Assembly: GCF_036014195.1 (NCBI RefSeq)
Contig: NZ_CP107918.1
Span: 2,852,001-2,916,000 of the forward strand
DNA from: Streptomyces sp. NBC_00442
GTDB taxonomy: Bacteria; Actinomycetota; Actinomycetes; Streptomycetales; Streptomycetaceae
Direction: 5' to 3'
Length of the DNA: 64,000 nt
A model generated the notes under the pieces. It saw only the letters and a program-made list of their open reading frames with translations, searched no databases and had not been told where the DNA came from. Positions 1 through 6,591 of this stretch are shown piece after piece (position 1 is the first letter of the stretch; each line of letters opens with the position of its first letter). The translations under genes were made by a program, and so were the position numbers.

Positions 1-59
1 CGCCCGGCAATCAGCGGGGTGACCAGGGGCGCAGCTCTCAAAGCATTCGCTTCGGTGAA

Positions 60-368
60 TTACTTCTCGATGATCGCGAGCACGTCGCGAGCCGAGAGGA
101 CGAGGTACTCGTCGCCGTTGTACTTCACCTCGGTGCCGCCGTACTTGCTGTACAGCACGACGTCGCCGACCTTGACGTCGAGCGGCAGACGCTCGCCGTT
201 CTCGAAGCGGCCCGGACCCACGGCGAGGACGGCGCCCTCCTGGGGCTTCTCCTTCGCGGTGTCCGGAATGACCAGGCCGGAGGCCGTGGTCTGCTCGGCG
301 TCGAGCGGCTGGACCACAATGCGGTCCTCAAGCGGCTTGATGGCAACCTTGGAGCTGGCGGTCGTCAC
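60..368 (-). CDS. groES: Co-chaperonin GroES (Hsp10)
   Basis: GroES forms the heptameric lid of the GroEL folding chamber in the cytoplasm. The 102-residue product has normal family length. It opens with the Cpn10 strand [11 protein letters not shown], carries the GroEL-binding mobile loop near residues 17-35 ([15 protein letters not shown]) and ends in VLAIIEK. The GTG start at 366-368 follows a GGGGGAG Shine-Dalgarno. Two CIRCE operators and a vegetative promoter lie upstream, so HrcA repression and heat induction are expected. Transcription runs off the left edge. Only 59 bases of spacer are visible, so a following groEL is inferred from the usual groES-groEL order and not seen. Confidence 0.97.
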   Translation of the reverse strand: MTTASSKVAIKPLEDRIVVQPLDAEQTTASGLVIPDTAKEKPQEGAVLAVGPGRFENGERLPLDVKVGDVVLYSKYGGTEVKYNGDEYLVLSARDVLAIIEK

Positions 369-467
369 GATCCGGTCTCCCCCTTCGGAGATCTCACGGG
401 GTTAACTGTTTGGGGTGGCGACCAGGTGGATCCGTCGTCGCGGGTGCCGGACCTGCCCGTCGCTGTG

Positions 468-494
468 TTGGCACTCTCCGGTGGGGAGTGCCAG
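468..494. promoter_or_regulatory. CIRCE operator (HrcA site), groES-proximal
   Basis: TTGGCACTC (468-476), nine bases, GAGTGCCAG (486-494): a CIRCE-type 9-9-9 inverted repeat whose arms pair at all but the outermost position. It lies just downstream of the groES -10 box, where HrcA would block initiation or early elongation. Confidence 0.93.
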
Positions 495-499
495 AAGCG

Positions 500-529
500 A
501 GACTAGGACGGCGGTTAGCACTCGGTCAA
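500..529 (-). promoter_or_regulatory. groES vegetative promoter between two CIRCE operators
   Basis: On the minus strand TTGACC (529-524) and TAGTCT (505-500) are separated by 18 bases, matching HrdB/sigma-70 -35 and -10 elements. The -35 box lies in the spacer of the distal CIRCE and the start point falls next to the proximal CIRCE, so both operators overlap polymerase contacts. The leader to the GTG start is roughly 125 bases. Confidence 0.75.
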
Positions 530-541
530 GCGGAGTGCCAA
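515..541. promoter_or_regulatory. CIRCE operator (HrcA site), distal
   Basis: TTAGCACTC (515-523), nine bases, GAGTGCCAA (533-541): near-perfect CIRCE consensus. It covers the -35 region of the groES promoter. Confidence 0.95.
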
Positions 542-712
542 TCTCGCGCCTGCGCGCCGGATCACCCCGAGAGCGCCGGGCCGTCGGCTCCGTACACGGA
601 ACACGAGCTTCGGACCGTCAACCGGCTTACAGAGGGCGCGAGTTGACCCGCGAGGGGCGCGGCCGCCGACGGGCGAGCTGTGGGTGACGAGGGGCCGGGC
701 GCCCGGAAACGG
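542..712. other. Spacer between groES control region and deacetylase gene
   Basis: With the CIRCE/promoter segment this forms a 344-base gap without a gene (369-712). Beyond base 541 I see no further gene or clear signal. Confidence 0.4.
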
Positions 713-1699
713 TCAGAGATAGTCCTCGATGCGGCCCACGGTGAAACCCCGCGACCGGATGTGTTCAAGGACCTGCGTGGTCATGCGGGTGAGGCCGGCG
801 CTCCGGCCGGGTCCCCGCAGCTCGGCCCGCACGATGTCACCGGGACGCAGGACCCGGGCGCCCTCGGCGTACCGCAGGCCGTCGGCCGTCATCGTGACGC
901 GGGCCAGCACCATCGCGCTCAGCCCACACTCCTTCGCGGCGCGTACGGTGCGCGCGTCGTAGGACCCGTACGGCGGCCGGAACAGTCTCGGGCGCCGCCC
1001 GTAGCGCGCGGCCAGCCGGTCCTGCTGGCCGCAGATCTCCGCCCGCTGGCGCCCGTAGGTCAGGGTCCGCAGATCGGGGTGGCCGAGGGTGTGGTTGTAG
1101 ATCCCGGCACCCAGGGCGCGCAGGGCGTCGATCCGGGCGCGGGCGGACACGGCGGCGGCCGCCGCACCGGTGTCGGCGGCGGTACCGGCGTCGGCGGCGG
1201 GAGCGACACCCCGGTCGAGGTCGGCACCCCGGTCGAGGTCGGCACCCCGGTCAAGATCGGTACCCCGGCCGGAACCGGCACCCCGGTCCGCCCCGGCACC
1301 CCCGTCGGCGCCGGTGAGGAACAGGGCGACGGGCAGCTTGAGGTCGCGGATCATGCGGGGGAAGGCGGGGTCCGTGACCGGCCCGTCGTCGAAGGTCAGG
1401 AACACGACCTTGGCCCGCACCGGGACGCGGTCGACGACGAAGGGCACCCCGGGCCCGCCCCGGGGCGCCACCGGCCGGGGCGCGGGCGCCAGGGGGGCGG
1501 CGAGGCCCCAGCGCCGGGCGGCGACCGTGCGCGCGTCCGACCCGGGGGGCGGCACGGCGTGCTGGGCGGCCTTGCGCCCGAGCCGTTTGAACGGGGCGAC
1601 GGGCGCGGTCGGTTCCGAGCACCCGGCCAGCGGCCCGAGCAGCGCGCCGGCCGCGAGCAGTCCGGCCAGGGCGGCCCGGAACCGGCGCGCCCGCGTCAC
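713..1699 (-). CDS. Polysaccharide deacetylase-family lipoprotein, degenerate
   Basis: NodB-homology carbohydrate esterase (CE4 fold) exported as a lipoprotein: the signal peptide ends in the lipobox LAGC with Cys27. TFDDGP (102-107), the metal-binding HTLGH (203-207) and RPPYG (241-245) are present. Two features differ from the two paralogues in this window. The motif-5 histidine of IILTH/IILAH is replaced, reading IVRAE with Glu293, and a low-complexity insert (about 131-184) contains DLDRGA repeats encoded by an 18-bp tandem repeat near 1208-1266. It starts GTG 20 bases after the stop of the next deacetylase gene, so the two probably form an operon. Likely role is envelope sugar deacetylation, but activity may be impaired. 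Confidence 0.85.
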   Translation of the reverse strand: MTRARRFRAALAGLLAAGALLGPLAGCSEPTAPVAPFKRLGRKAAQHAVPPPGSDARTVAARRWGLAAPLAPAPRPVAPRGGPGVPFVVDRVPVRAKVVFLTFDDGPVTDPAFPRMIRDLKLPVALFLTGADGGAGADRGAGSGRGTDLDRGADLDRGADLDRGVAPAADAGTAADTGAAAAAVSARARIDALRALGAGIYNHTLGHPDLRTLTYGRQRAEICGQQDRLAARYGRRPRLFRPPYGSYDARTVRAAKECGLSAMVLARVTMTADGLRYAEGARVLRPGDIVRAELRGPGRSAGLTRMTTQVLEHIRSRGFTVGRIEDYL

Positions 1700-1718
1700 C
1701 TCGGCTCCCCGGACCCGC

Positions 1719-2615
1719 TCACACGTAGTCCTCCAGCCGGGCCACGGCGTACCCCTTGTCCGTGACCACCTTCATGACCTGGCGGACCATGTCGGCCATG
1801 GTCCCGTTCCAGTCCGCGTGTCCGCGGAAGTGGGTCAGGATGATGTCGCCGGGGTGCAGGTCGCGGTCCCACTCGCGCCACTCCATGTGGTCGGTGAACG
1901 CCTCTTCCGCCCACAGGGGGGCGGCCGTGATCCCGCACGACTTGGCGGCCTTGAGGGTGTCCTCGTTGTAGTTCCCGTACGGCGGCCGCAGCAGCCGGGG
2001 ACGCTTGCCGGCCCACTGGCCGATCTTGTCCTGCTGGTCGCAGATCTCGTGCCGCTGCTCCTCGTAGGAGAGCGCCGGCATGTAGCGGTGGTTGAGGGTG
2101 TGGTTGTTGAGCGTGACCCCGAGGCCCTGCATCTTCTTGAAGTACTCGTGGTCGTCCTTGACCAGGTAGTCACTGAGGAACGCGCTGTAGGGGATGCGCA
2201 ATTCCTGCATCATCTTCAGGAAGGCCGGGTCCTTCTCGGCGCCGTCGTCGATCGTCAGGAAGACGATCTTGTCCTTGGTGGGGACGGTGGTGAAGACGGG
2301 CGGCAGCGAGTCGCCGCCGTCGGTCTCGAACCCCGGCCGGTTGGTGATCTTCGGCTTGATCGCGGGCGCCGGCGGGGCCAGCAGCGGCGGCTTGGCGAGC
2401 CCCCACTTCTTGACCGCGGCGAGCCGGGCTACTTCGGCGCGCTTGGCCTGCTCGGCCTGACTGAGGGCTCCGGCTGCCCCCTGCTTGGCGGCCTGCGGAC
2501 CCGGCCTGCCCGCGTCCTCGGAGGAGCAGCCGGAGGCGAGCAGGGCGGCGGCGAGGGCCAGAACGGCGCAGGCGGCCTTGGTTCTGATTTTTCCCTTTTG
2601 TCGTACTAGTTGCAT
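1719..2615 (-). CDS. Polysaccharide deacetylase-family lipoprotein
   Basis: A 298-residue secreted lipoprotein with a CE4/NodB deacetylase domain. The N-terminus is a basic signal peptide with lipobox LASGC (Cys30). Catalytic motifs are intact: TIDDG at 121-125, HTLNH with His172 and His176, RPPYGNY at 210-216, and IILTH with His262. It ends in ARLEDYV, as the third paralogue does. An AGGA Shine-Dalgarno nine bases upstream decides the ATG at 2613-2615; the frame stays open upstream but overlaps the divergent methyltransferase gene. Substrate (peptidoglycan or another surface glycan) cannot be read from sequence. Confidence 0.9.
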   Translation of the reverse strand: MQLVRQKGKIRTKAACAVLALAAALLASGCSSEDAGRPGPQAAKQGAAGALSQAEQAKRAEVARLAAVKKWGLAKPPLLAPPAPAIKPKITNRPGFETDGGDSLPPVFTTVPTKDKIVFLTIDDGAEKDPAFLKMMQELRIPYSAFLSDYLVKDDHEYFKKMQGLGVTLNNHTLNHRYMPALSYEEQRHEICDQQDKIGQWAGKRPRLLRPPYGNYNEDTLKAAKSCGITAAPLWAEEAFTDHMEWREWDRDLHPGDIILTHFRGHADWNGTMADMVRQVMKVVTDKGYAVARLEDYV

Positions 2616-2727
2616 GGCGCCGCATCCTGTCAGGCGCGGCCCCCGCGACCCGTACGACACCGCCGTCACGGCCGCACCATCGCCCGCCTGGCCCACAGCG
2701 AGCCCACGACTGGACGACAATGACGGG

Positions 2728-3945
2728 GTGAACGACCTCGACACCTTCTCCCTCCTGCTGGCCGACGAGGGCCGCGCCCTGCTCGCATCCCTGCGGGAGT
2801 ACGACCCGTCCCAGGAGCTCGCGGTCGCCACCCGGCTGCGCCGCGAGCACGACGCGGGGCTCGTGTCGGCGGCGCTGGGGCAGGCGCGGCTGCGGCAGCG
2901 GGCGGTGGCGAAGTTCGGGGCGGCGGACGCGCACCGGATGTACTTCACGCCCAACGGTGTCGAGCAGTCGACCCGCACCTCGGTCGCCACCCATCGCGCG
3001 CGGGCCTTCGCGTCCCGGGGCGTACGCAGCGTCGCGGACCTGTGCTGCGGCATCGGCGGTGACGCGCTGGCGCTCGCGCGGGCCGGGATCTCGGTCCTCG
3101 CGGTCGACCGGGACCCGCTCACGGCGGCGGTGGCACGGGCCAACGCGGAGGCTCTGGGCCTCGCGGACCTCATCGAGGTGCGGTGCGCGGACGTGACGGA
3201 CATCGACACGTCCGGGTACGACGCGGTGTTCGTGGACCCGGCGCGCCGCGGCGGGCGGGGCCGCATCTTCGACCCGGAGGCCTACTCGCCACCCCTGTCG
3301 TGGGCGACGTCGGCGGCCCTCGCCGCGCCCTTCGCCGCGCTGAAGATCGCCCCGGGCATCCCGCACGAGGCGATCCCGCCGCAGGCCGAGGCGGAGTGGA
3401 TCTCGGACGGGGGTGACGTGAAGGAGGCGGTGCTGTGGTTCGGCACCGGCGTGACCCCGGGCGCGGTCCGCGCCACCCTGCTGCCGTCGTCCGCCTCACT
3501 GCGGTCGGCGGCGCCGCTCGCCGCGCCGCCGGTGGGGGCGGTGGGGCGCTATCTGTACGAGCCGGACGGCGCGGTCATCCGCGCGCATCTGGTCGCCGAG
3601 ATCGTCGAGCGGTGCGCGGGGCGTCTGATCGACGAGACGATCGCGTACGTGACGAGTGACGAGCGGTACGTGTCGCCGTACACCTCGGCGTACGAGATCA
3701 CCGATCAACTCCCGTTCAACCTGAAGAAGTTGAAGGCGTTGTTGCGGGAGCGGGGGGTGGGGGTGCTCACGGTGAAGAAGCGGGGGTCGGCGGTGGAGCC
3801 GGAGGAGATCCGGCGCCGCGTCAAGCCCTCCGGGCCCGGTGCGGCGACGGTCTTCCTGACCCGCGTGGCCGGCGCCCCCACCATGCTGATCGGCCACCCC
3901 CTCCCCCCAACCGGGGCTCCGCCCCAGACCCCGCTCGCGCCTTGA
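2728..3945 (+). CDS. Class I SAM-dependent methyltransferase, THUMP-like C-terminus
   Basis: A 405-residue putative RNA methyltransferase. The Rossmann motif VADLCCGIGGDALALA binds S-adenosylmethionine, followed by AVDRDPLT and AVFVDPARR (motif IV). The C-terminal third (from about FNLKKLKALLRERGVG) resembles the THUMP-like domain that ends this actinobacterial family. The GTG at 2728 gives the family-like start VNDLDTF; the Shine-Dalgarno is weak. It is divergent from the deacetylase pair. The last dozen codons (PTGAPPQTPLAP) and the stop are made of intergenic repeat family B, so the native C-terminus was probably altered by the repeat. Substrate unknown. Confidence 0.82.
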   Translation: MNDLDTFSLLLADEGRALLASLREYDPSQELAVATRLRREHDAGLVSAALGQARLRQRAVAKFGAADAHRMYFTPNGVEQSTRTSVATHRARAFASRGVRSVADLCCGIGGDALALARAGISVLAVDRDPLTAAVARANAEALGLADLIEVRCADVTDIDTSGYDAVFVDPARRGGRGRIFDPEAYSPPLSWATSAALAAPFAALKIAPGIPHEAIPPQAEAEWISDGGDVKEAVLWFGTGVTPGAVRATLLPSSASLRSAAPLAAPPVGAVGRYLYEPDGAVIRAHLVAEIVERCAGRLIDETIAYVTSDERYVSPYTSAYEITDQLPFNLKKLKALLRERGVGVLTVKKRGSAVEPEEIRRRVKPSGPGAATVFLTRVAGAPTMLIGHPLPPTGAPPQTPLAP

Positions 3946-4168
3946 GGTCGCTCGTCCTCAATCTCCCCCAAGGCCTTAAGGACCAGGGGACCCCCATGAC
4001 GGGCTGGGTATGCCTCCACCGAGCCCCGTAAGGGGCGCGGGGAACTGCGCGAGAAGCGGGCACGACCCGCACACGAAGGCGGGTTTCAGGGGCGCGAGGA
4101 ACTGCGCGGGAAAGCGGGCACGGCCCGCAGACGAGAACGGGCCTTAGGGGCGCGGGGAACTGCGCGGG
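3906..4168. repeat. Composite intergenic repeat: family B then three family A copies
   Basis: Family B starts inside the 3' end of the methyltransferase gene (GGGGCTCCGCCCCAGACCCC, then the TCGTCCTCAATCTCCCCC core) and runs to about 4020. Three family A units (AGGGGCGCGGGGAACTGCGC with one-base variants) begin at 4031, 4088 and 4146, spaced 57 and 58 bases. Each A unit can fold GCGC-loop-GCGC. No gene lies inside. Confidence 0.85.
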
Positions 4169-4173
4169 GTGGG

Positions 4174-4539
4174 TCAGGCCAGGTCCGTGAGGTCTTCCGC
4201 GTAGATCTGGGCGAGGGGCTGAGGCCCCACATAGCGCTGGCAGTTGCACTGCCCCGATTCGAACCGCAGCGGCTTCTTGTTCTCGTCCCAGGCGACCGGA
4301 ACCTCAACCCGCTCATGACACTTCCCCGCCTTGTCATGCTTGGCCAAGTGGTGCGTGCACCCGCACACCGGCTCGGGCGCCTTGTGCGCGGCCTCCACGG
4401 CGAGCCGCTCCTGCTTCGCCGCCTCCAGCCGCTCCATCTTCCGCTCGTGCCGAGTCCGCAGCGCCGTCCGGGCGTTGTCGATCGCCCAGCCGAATCCGCC
4501 CATCCAGAAAACGATCAGGAACCACCAGTACCAGGCCAT
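4174..4539 (-). CDS. Small membrane-anchored Cys/His-rich protein, unknown function
   Basis: 121 residues. It starts MAWYWWFLIVFWMGGFGWAI, one membrane helix, followed by a charged helical segment (RTRHERKMERLEAAKQERLA). The C-terminal cytoplasmic part has CGCTHHLAKHD, a second Cys at KCHERV and CNCQRY, a set that could bind one or two zinc ions. I recognise this only as a conserved Streptomyces hypothetical. The ATG at 4537-4539 fits the helix start. Downstream it runs directly into family A repeats. Confidence 0.7.
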   Translation of the reverse strand: MAWYWWFLIVFWMGGFGWAIDNARTALRTRHERKMERLEAAKQERLAVEAAHKAPEPVCGCTHHLAKHDKAGKCHERVEVPVAWDENKKPLRFESGQCNCQRYVGPQPLAQIYAEDLTDLA

Positions 4540-4608
4540 GACGGCCGTCCTTCCCCCGGGCCGCGCCCCAGCACGACGCGGCGATGCTCCAGGATAGAGC
4601 GCACTGTT

Positions 4609-5247
4609 TCAGCGCGCCCGCGCACCCGCACCCGCCCCCGCACCCACCAGCGAGCGCTGCACCCAACGCCGGTACGCCGCTGCCTTCGCCACGCCGACGA
4701 GCCCCGTGAGCCAGCAGATCAGGCCGAGCCCCATGCCGTAGACGACGAGGGCGTACGTGTCGTGGCCCGGCTCAGCGGTCGCGGGCAGCACCAGGCAGAC
4801 GGCGAGCCCCGCCCCGCACAGGACGACCGAGGGCACCAGCCAGGCGAGGCTCAGGCCCGGCCTTCGCAAGTTGCGGTCGAGCACGGGATCGCGGTCCAAC
4901 TCGGCCCATTGGCACAGGAGTTGACGTATCCGGCGATCCTTGCGCAGACCGAACCCCACGGCGAGACCGGCGGGAACCATCACGCCGAGGCCGAGCAGCA
5001 GCAGGAGTCCGCCCACGATCGCGGTGAGGACGTCGGTGAGCGAGGTGAGCGCCGCGCCGACCAGCGACCAGCCCAGCGCCAAGAGCGCCGCCCACAGCCA
5101 GAGCAGGCCGAGCCGCCCGGCCCCCAAGTACCCCTTGACCAGGGCCTCCAGAGCCTGAGCTCGGTCGGCGAGCAGCGCGTTGCGGTCGCGCCAGGCGCGT
5201 ATCTCGACCGGCGGGGGCGAGGGAGGGAGCGGCGGACGGGACGACAT
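4609..5247 (-). CDS. Predicted four-helix membrane protein, unknown function
   Basis: 212 residues with a proline-rich cytoplasmic N-terminus (PPLPPSPPP) and about four membrane helices in two pairs: LGLLWLWAALLALGWSLV and VLTAIVGGLLLLLGLGVMV, then LAWLVPSVVLCGAGLAVCLV and YALVVYGMGLGLICWLTG. A charged loop (LRKDRRIRQLLCQWAELDRD) lies between the pairs. It ends in a Gly/Ala/Arg tail (GAGAGAGARAR). No family recognised. It sits alone between small housekeeping-like genes, and topology is inferred by eye. Confidence 0.65.
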   Translation of the reverse strand: MSSRPPLPPSPPPVEIRAWRDRNALLADRAQALEALVKGYLGAGRLGLLWLWAALLALGWSLVGAALTSLTDVLTAIVGGLLLLLGLGVMVPAGLAVGFGLRKDRRIRQLLCQWAELDRDPVLDRNLRRPGLSLAWLVPSVVLCGAGLAVCLVLPATAEPGHDTYALVVYGMGLGLICWLTGLVGVAKAAAYRRWVQRSLVGAGAGAGARAR

Positions 5248-5363
5248 GCGCCAGAGGCTATCCGGGGCGCCCCCGGGTTGGGCGGCCGACCTGGGTCATG
5301 TTCACAACAGTCGACCGAATCCCTTCCCTCCGGGCGCCGGCCCGGCTCCGCGCGATCCGCCCG

Positions 5364-5840
5364 TCACGCGTCCCGGAGCGTCTGGAGGTCGAGCTTCTTC
5401 ATGCCCATGACCGCCGCCATGACCCGGTCGGTCTTCTCCGCGCCCTGGCCGAGCAGCTCGGGCAGTTCGGCCGGAACGATCTGCCAGGACAGTCCGTACT
5501 TGTCCTTCAGCCACCCGCAGGGGCCTTCCTCGCCGCCTTCGCCGAGCTTGGTCCAGAACCGGTCGATCTCCTCCTGGTCCTCGCAGGCCACCGCGAGCGA
5601 GAGGGCCTCGGTGAAGGTGAACTGCGGGCCGCCGTTGAGGGCGATGAAGTGCTGGCCGGCGAGGTAGAACTCGACGGTCATGACCGTGCCGGTCTCGCCC
5701 GGCGCCGAGGCGGCGTAGTGGGTGATCCCCGCGACGCGCGAGTCGCCGCCGAAGACGGAGATGTAGTGGTTGGCGGCTTCCTCCGCCTCGCTGTCGAACC
5801 AGAGGAAGGGGGTGATCTTCTGGGTGATCTTCGCGGTCAT
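5364..5840 (-). CDS. VOC-superfamily protein, PhnB/YjdN type
   Basis: 158 residues of the PhnB-like (3-demethylubiquinone methyltransferase-like) branch of the vicinal oxygen chelate fold. The opening KITPFLWFDSEAEEAANHYISVF, EFYLAGQHFIALNGGP in the middle and LKDKYGLSWQIVP near the end are typical. Most relatives are uncharacterised, so the annotated methyltransferase name should not be taken as activity. It is monocistronic as far as visible and on the same strand as the YCII-type gene upstream; such families are often neighbours in actinomycetes. Confidence 0.85.
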   Translation of the reverse strand: MTAKITQKITPFLWFDSEAEEAANHYISVFGGDSRVAGITHYAASAPGETGTVMTVEFYLAGQHFIALNGGPQFTFTEALSLAVACEDQEEIDRFWTKLGEGGEEGPCGWLKDKYGLSWQIVPAELPELLGQGAEKTDRVMAAVMGMKKLDLQTLRDA

Positions 5841-6077
5841 CGTCGGCCTCCTAGCCGTCGCCGGTCCCCTTGTGGGCGGCTACACCAGGGAGACCGGCCC
5901 CGCGTGCGGAACTCATCGCGGTACGGCCGGGAAACACCGCCTTTTCCTACGGACCGGCCGTACCAGCACATCACCGCGGACAACGGGCGGCAACATGTGA
6001 CCGTGGCGGGGTCCCCCGGCCCCGCCCGCGTCCGGCACGATCAGCCGCGTCGCCGGCACGATCCGCCCGGACGGGCC

Positions 6078-6434
6078 CTAGCCCTCCGCGATCTCGCGCA
6101 CCTCCGACGTGATGTCCCACTCCTTCTCGTGGGTCCGGAGGAAGCGCTTGGTCCACTCCAGCGCCTCCGCCTTGTCCTTGGCCTGGATGATCGCGTATCC
6201 CCCCACGACCTCCTTGGACTCGGTGAACGGGCCGTCGGTGACGGTCATTTCACCGCCGTTCCAGCGGACCCGGGTGCCCTCGGCGGCCCCGGTGAGCCCG
6301 GCGGTGTCCAGGAGGACCCCGGCCTTGGTCATTTCCTCGATCAGCTCGCCCATCCGCTGCATGAGCTCGGCGCTCGGGCCGCCCTCGGGGGCGTTGTTCT
6401 CGTCGATGCGGAGCATCGTCAGGTAGCGCGGCAT
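6078..6434 (-). CDS. YCII-domain protein (DGPF family)
   Basis: 118 residues. It begins MPRYLTMLRIDE, has the signature TVTDGPFTESKEVVGGY with the DGPF motif, and ends in the helical segment EALEWTKRFLRTHEKEW. The YCII fold is a small ferredoxin-like dimer; members occur beside ECF sigma factors but most lack a proven reaction. The ATG at 6432-6434 is chosen because the family starts there; the open frame extends another 35 codons upstream without support. No sigma-factor gene is adjacent here. Confidence 0.85.
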   Translation of the reverse strand: MPRYLTMLRIDENNAPEGGPSAELMQRMGELIEEMTKAGVLLDTAGLTGAAEGTRVRWNGGEMTVTDGPFTESKEVVGGYAIIQAKDKAEALEWTKRFLRTHEKEWDITSEVREIAEG

Positions 6435-6591
6435 GGCCGGTCTCCGTTCGGTTCTGTGCGGGTCTGCGTGCGTGACGCGGGGAGGTTTTCCCCACCTCTC
6501 ACTCCTACGTCGAACGGGAGCCGCCCGGATCGACACCACCCCGGAGAAATCTTCCGAATTCCCGCGGCCCGCGTTTTCACCGGTCAGGACC

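Noticed and set aside
2485..2727. N-terminal extension of the SAM methyltransferase
   Set aside because: It overlaps the divergent deacetylase signal peptide and promoter; the GTG at 2728 fits relatives.
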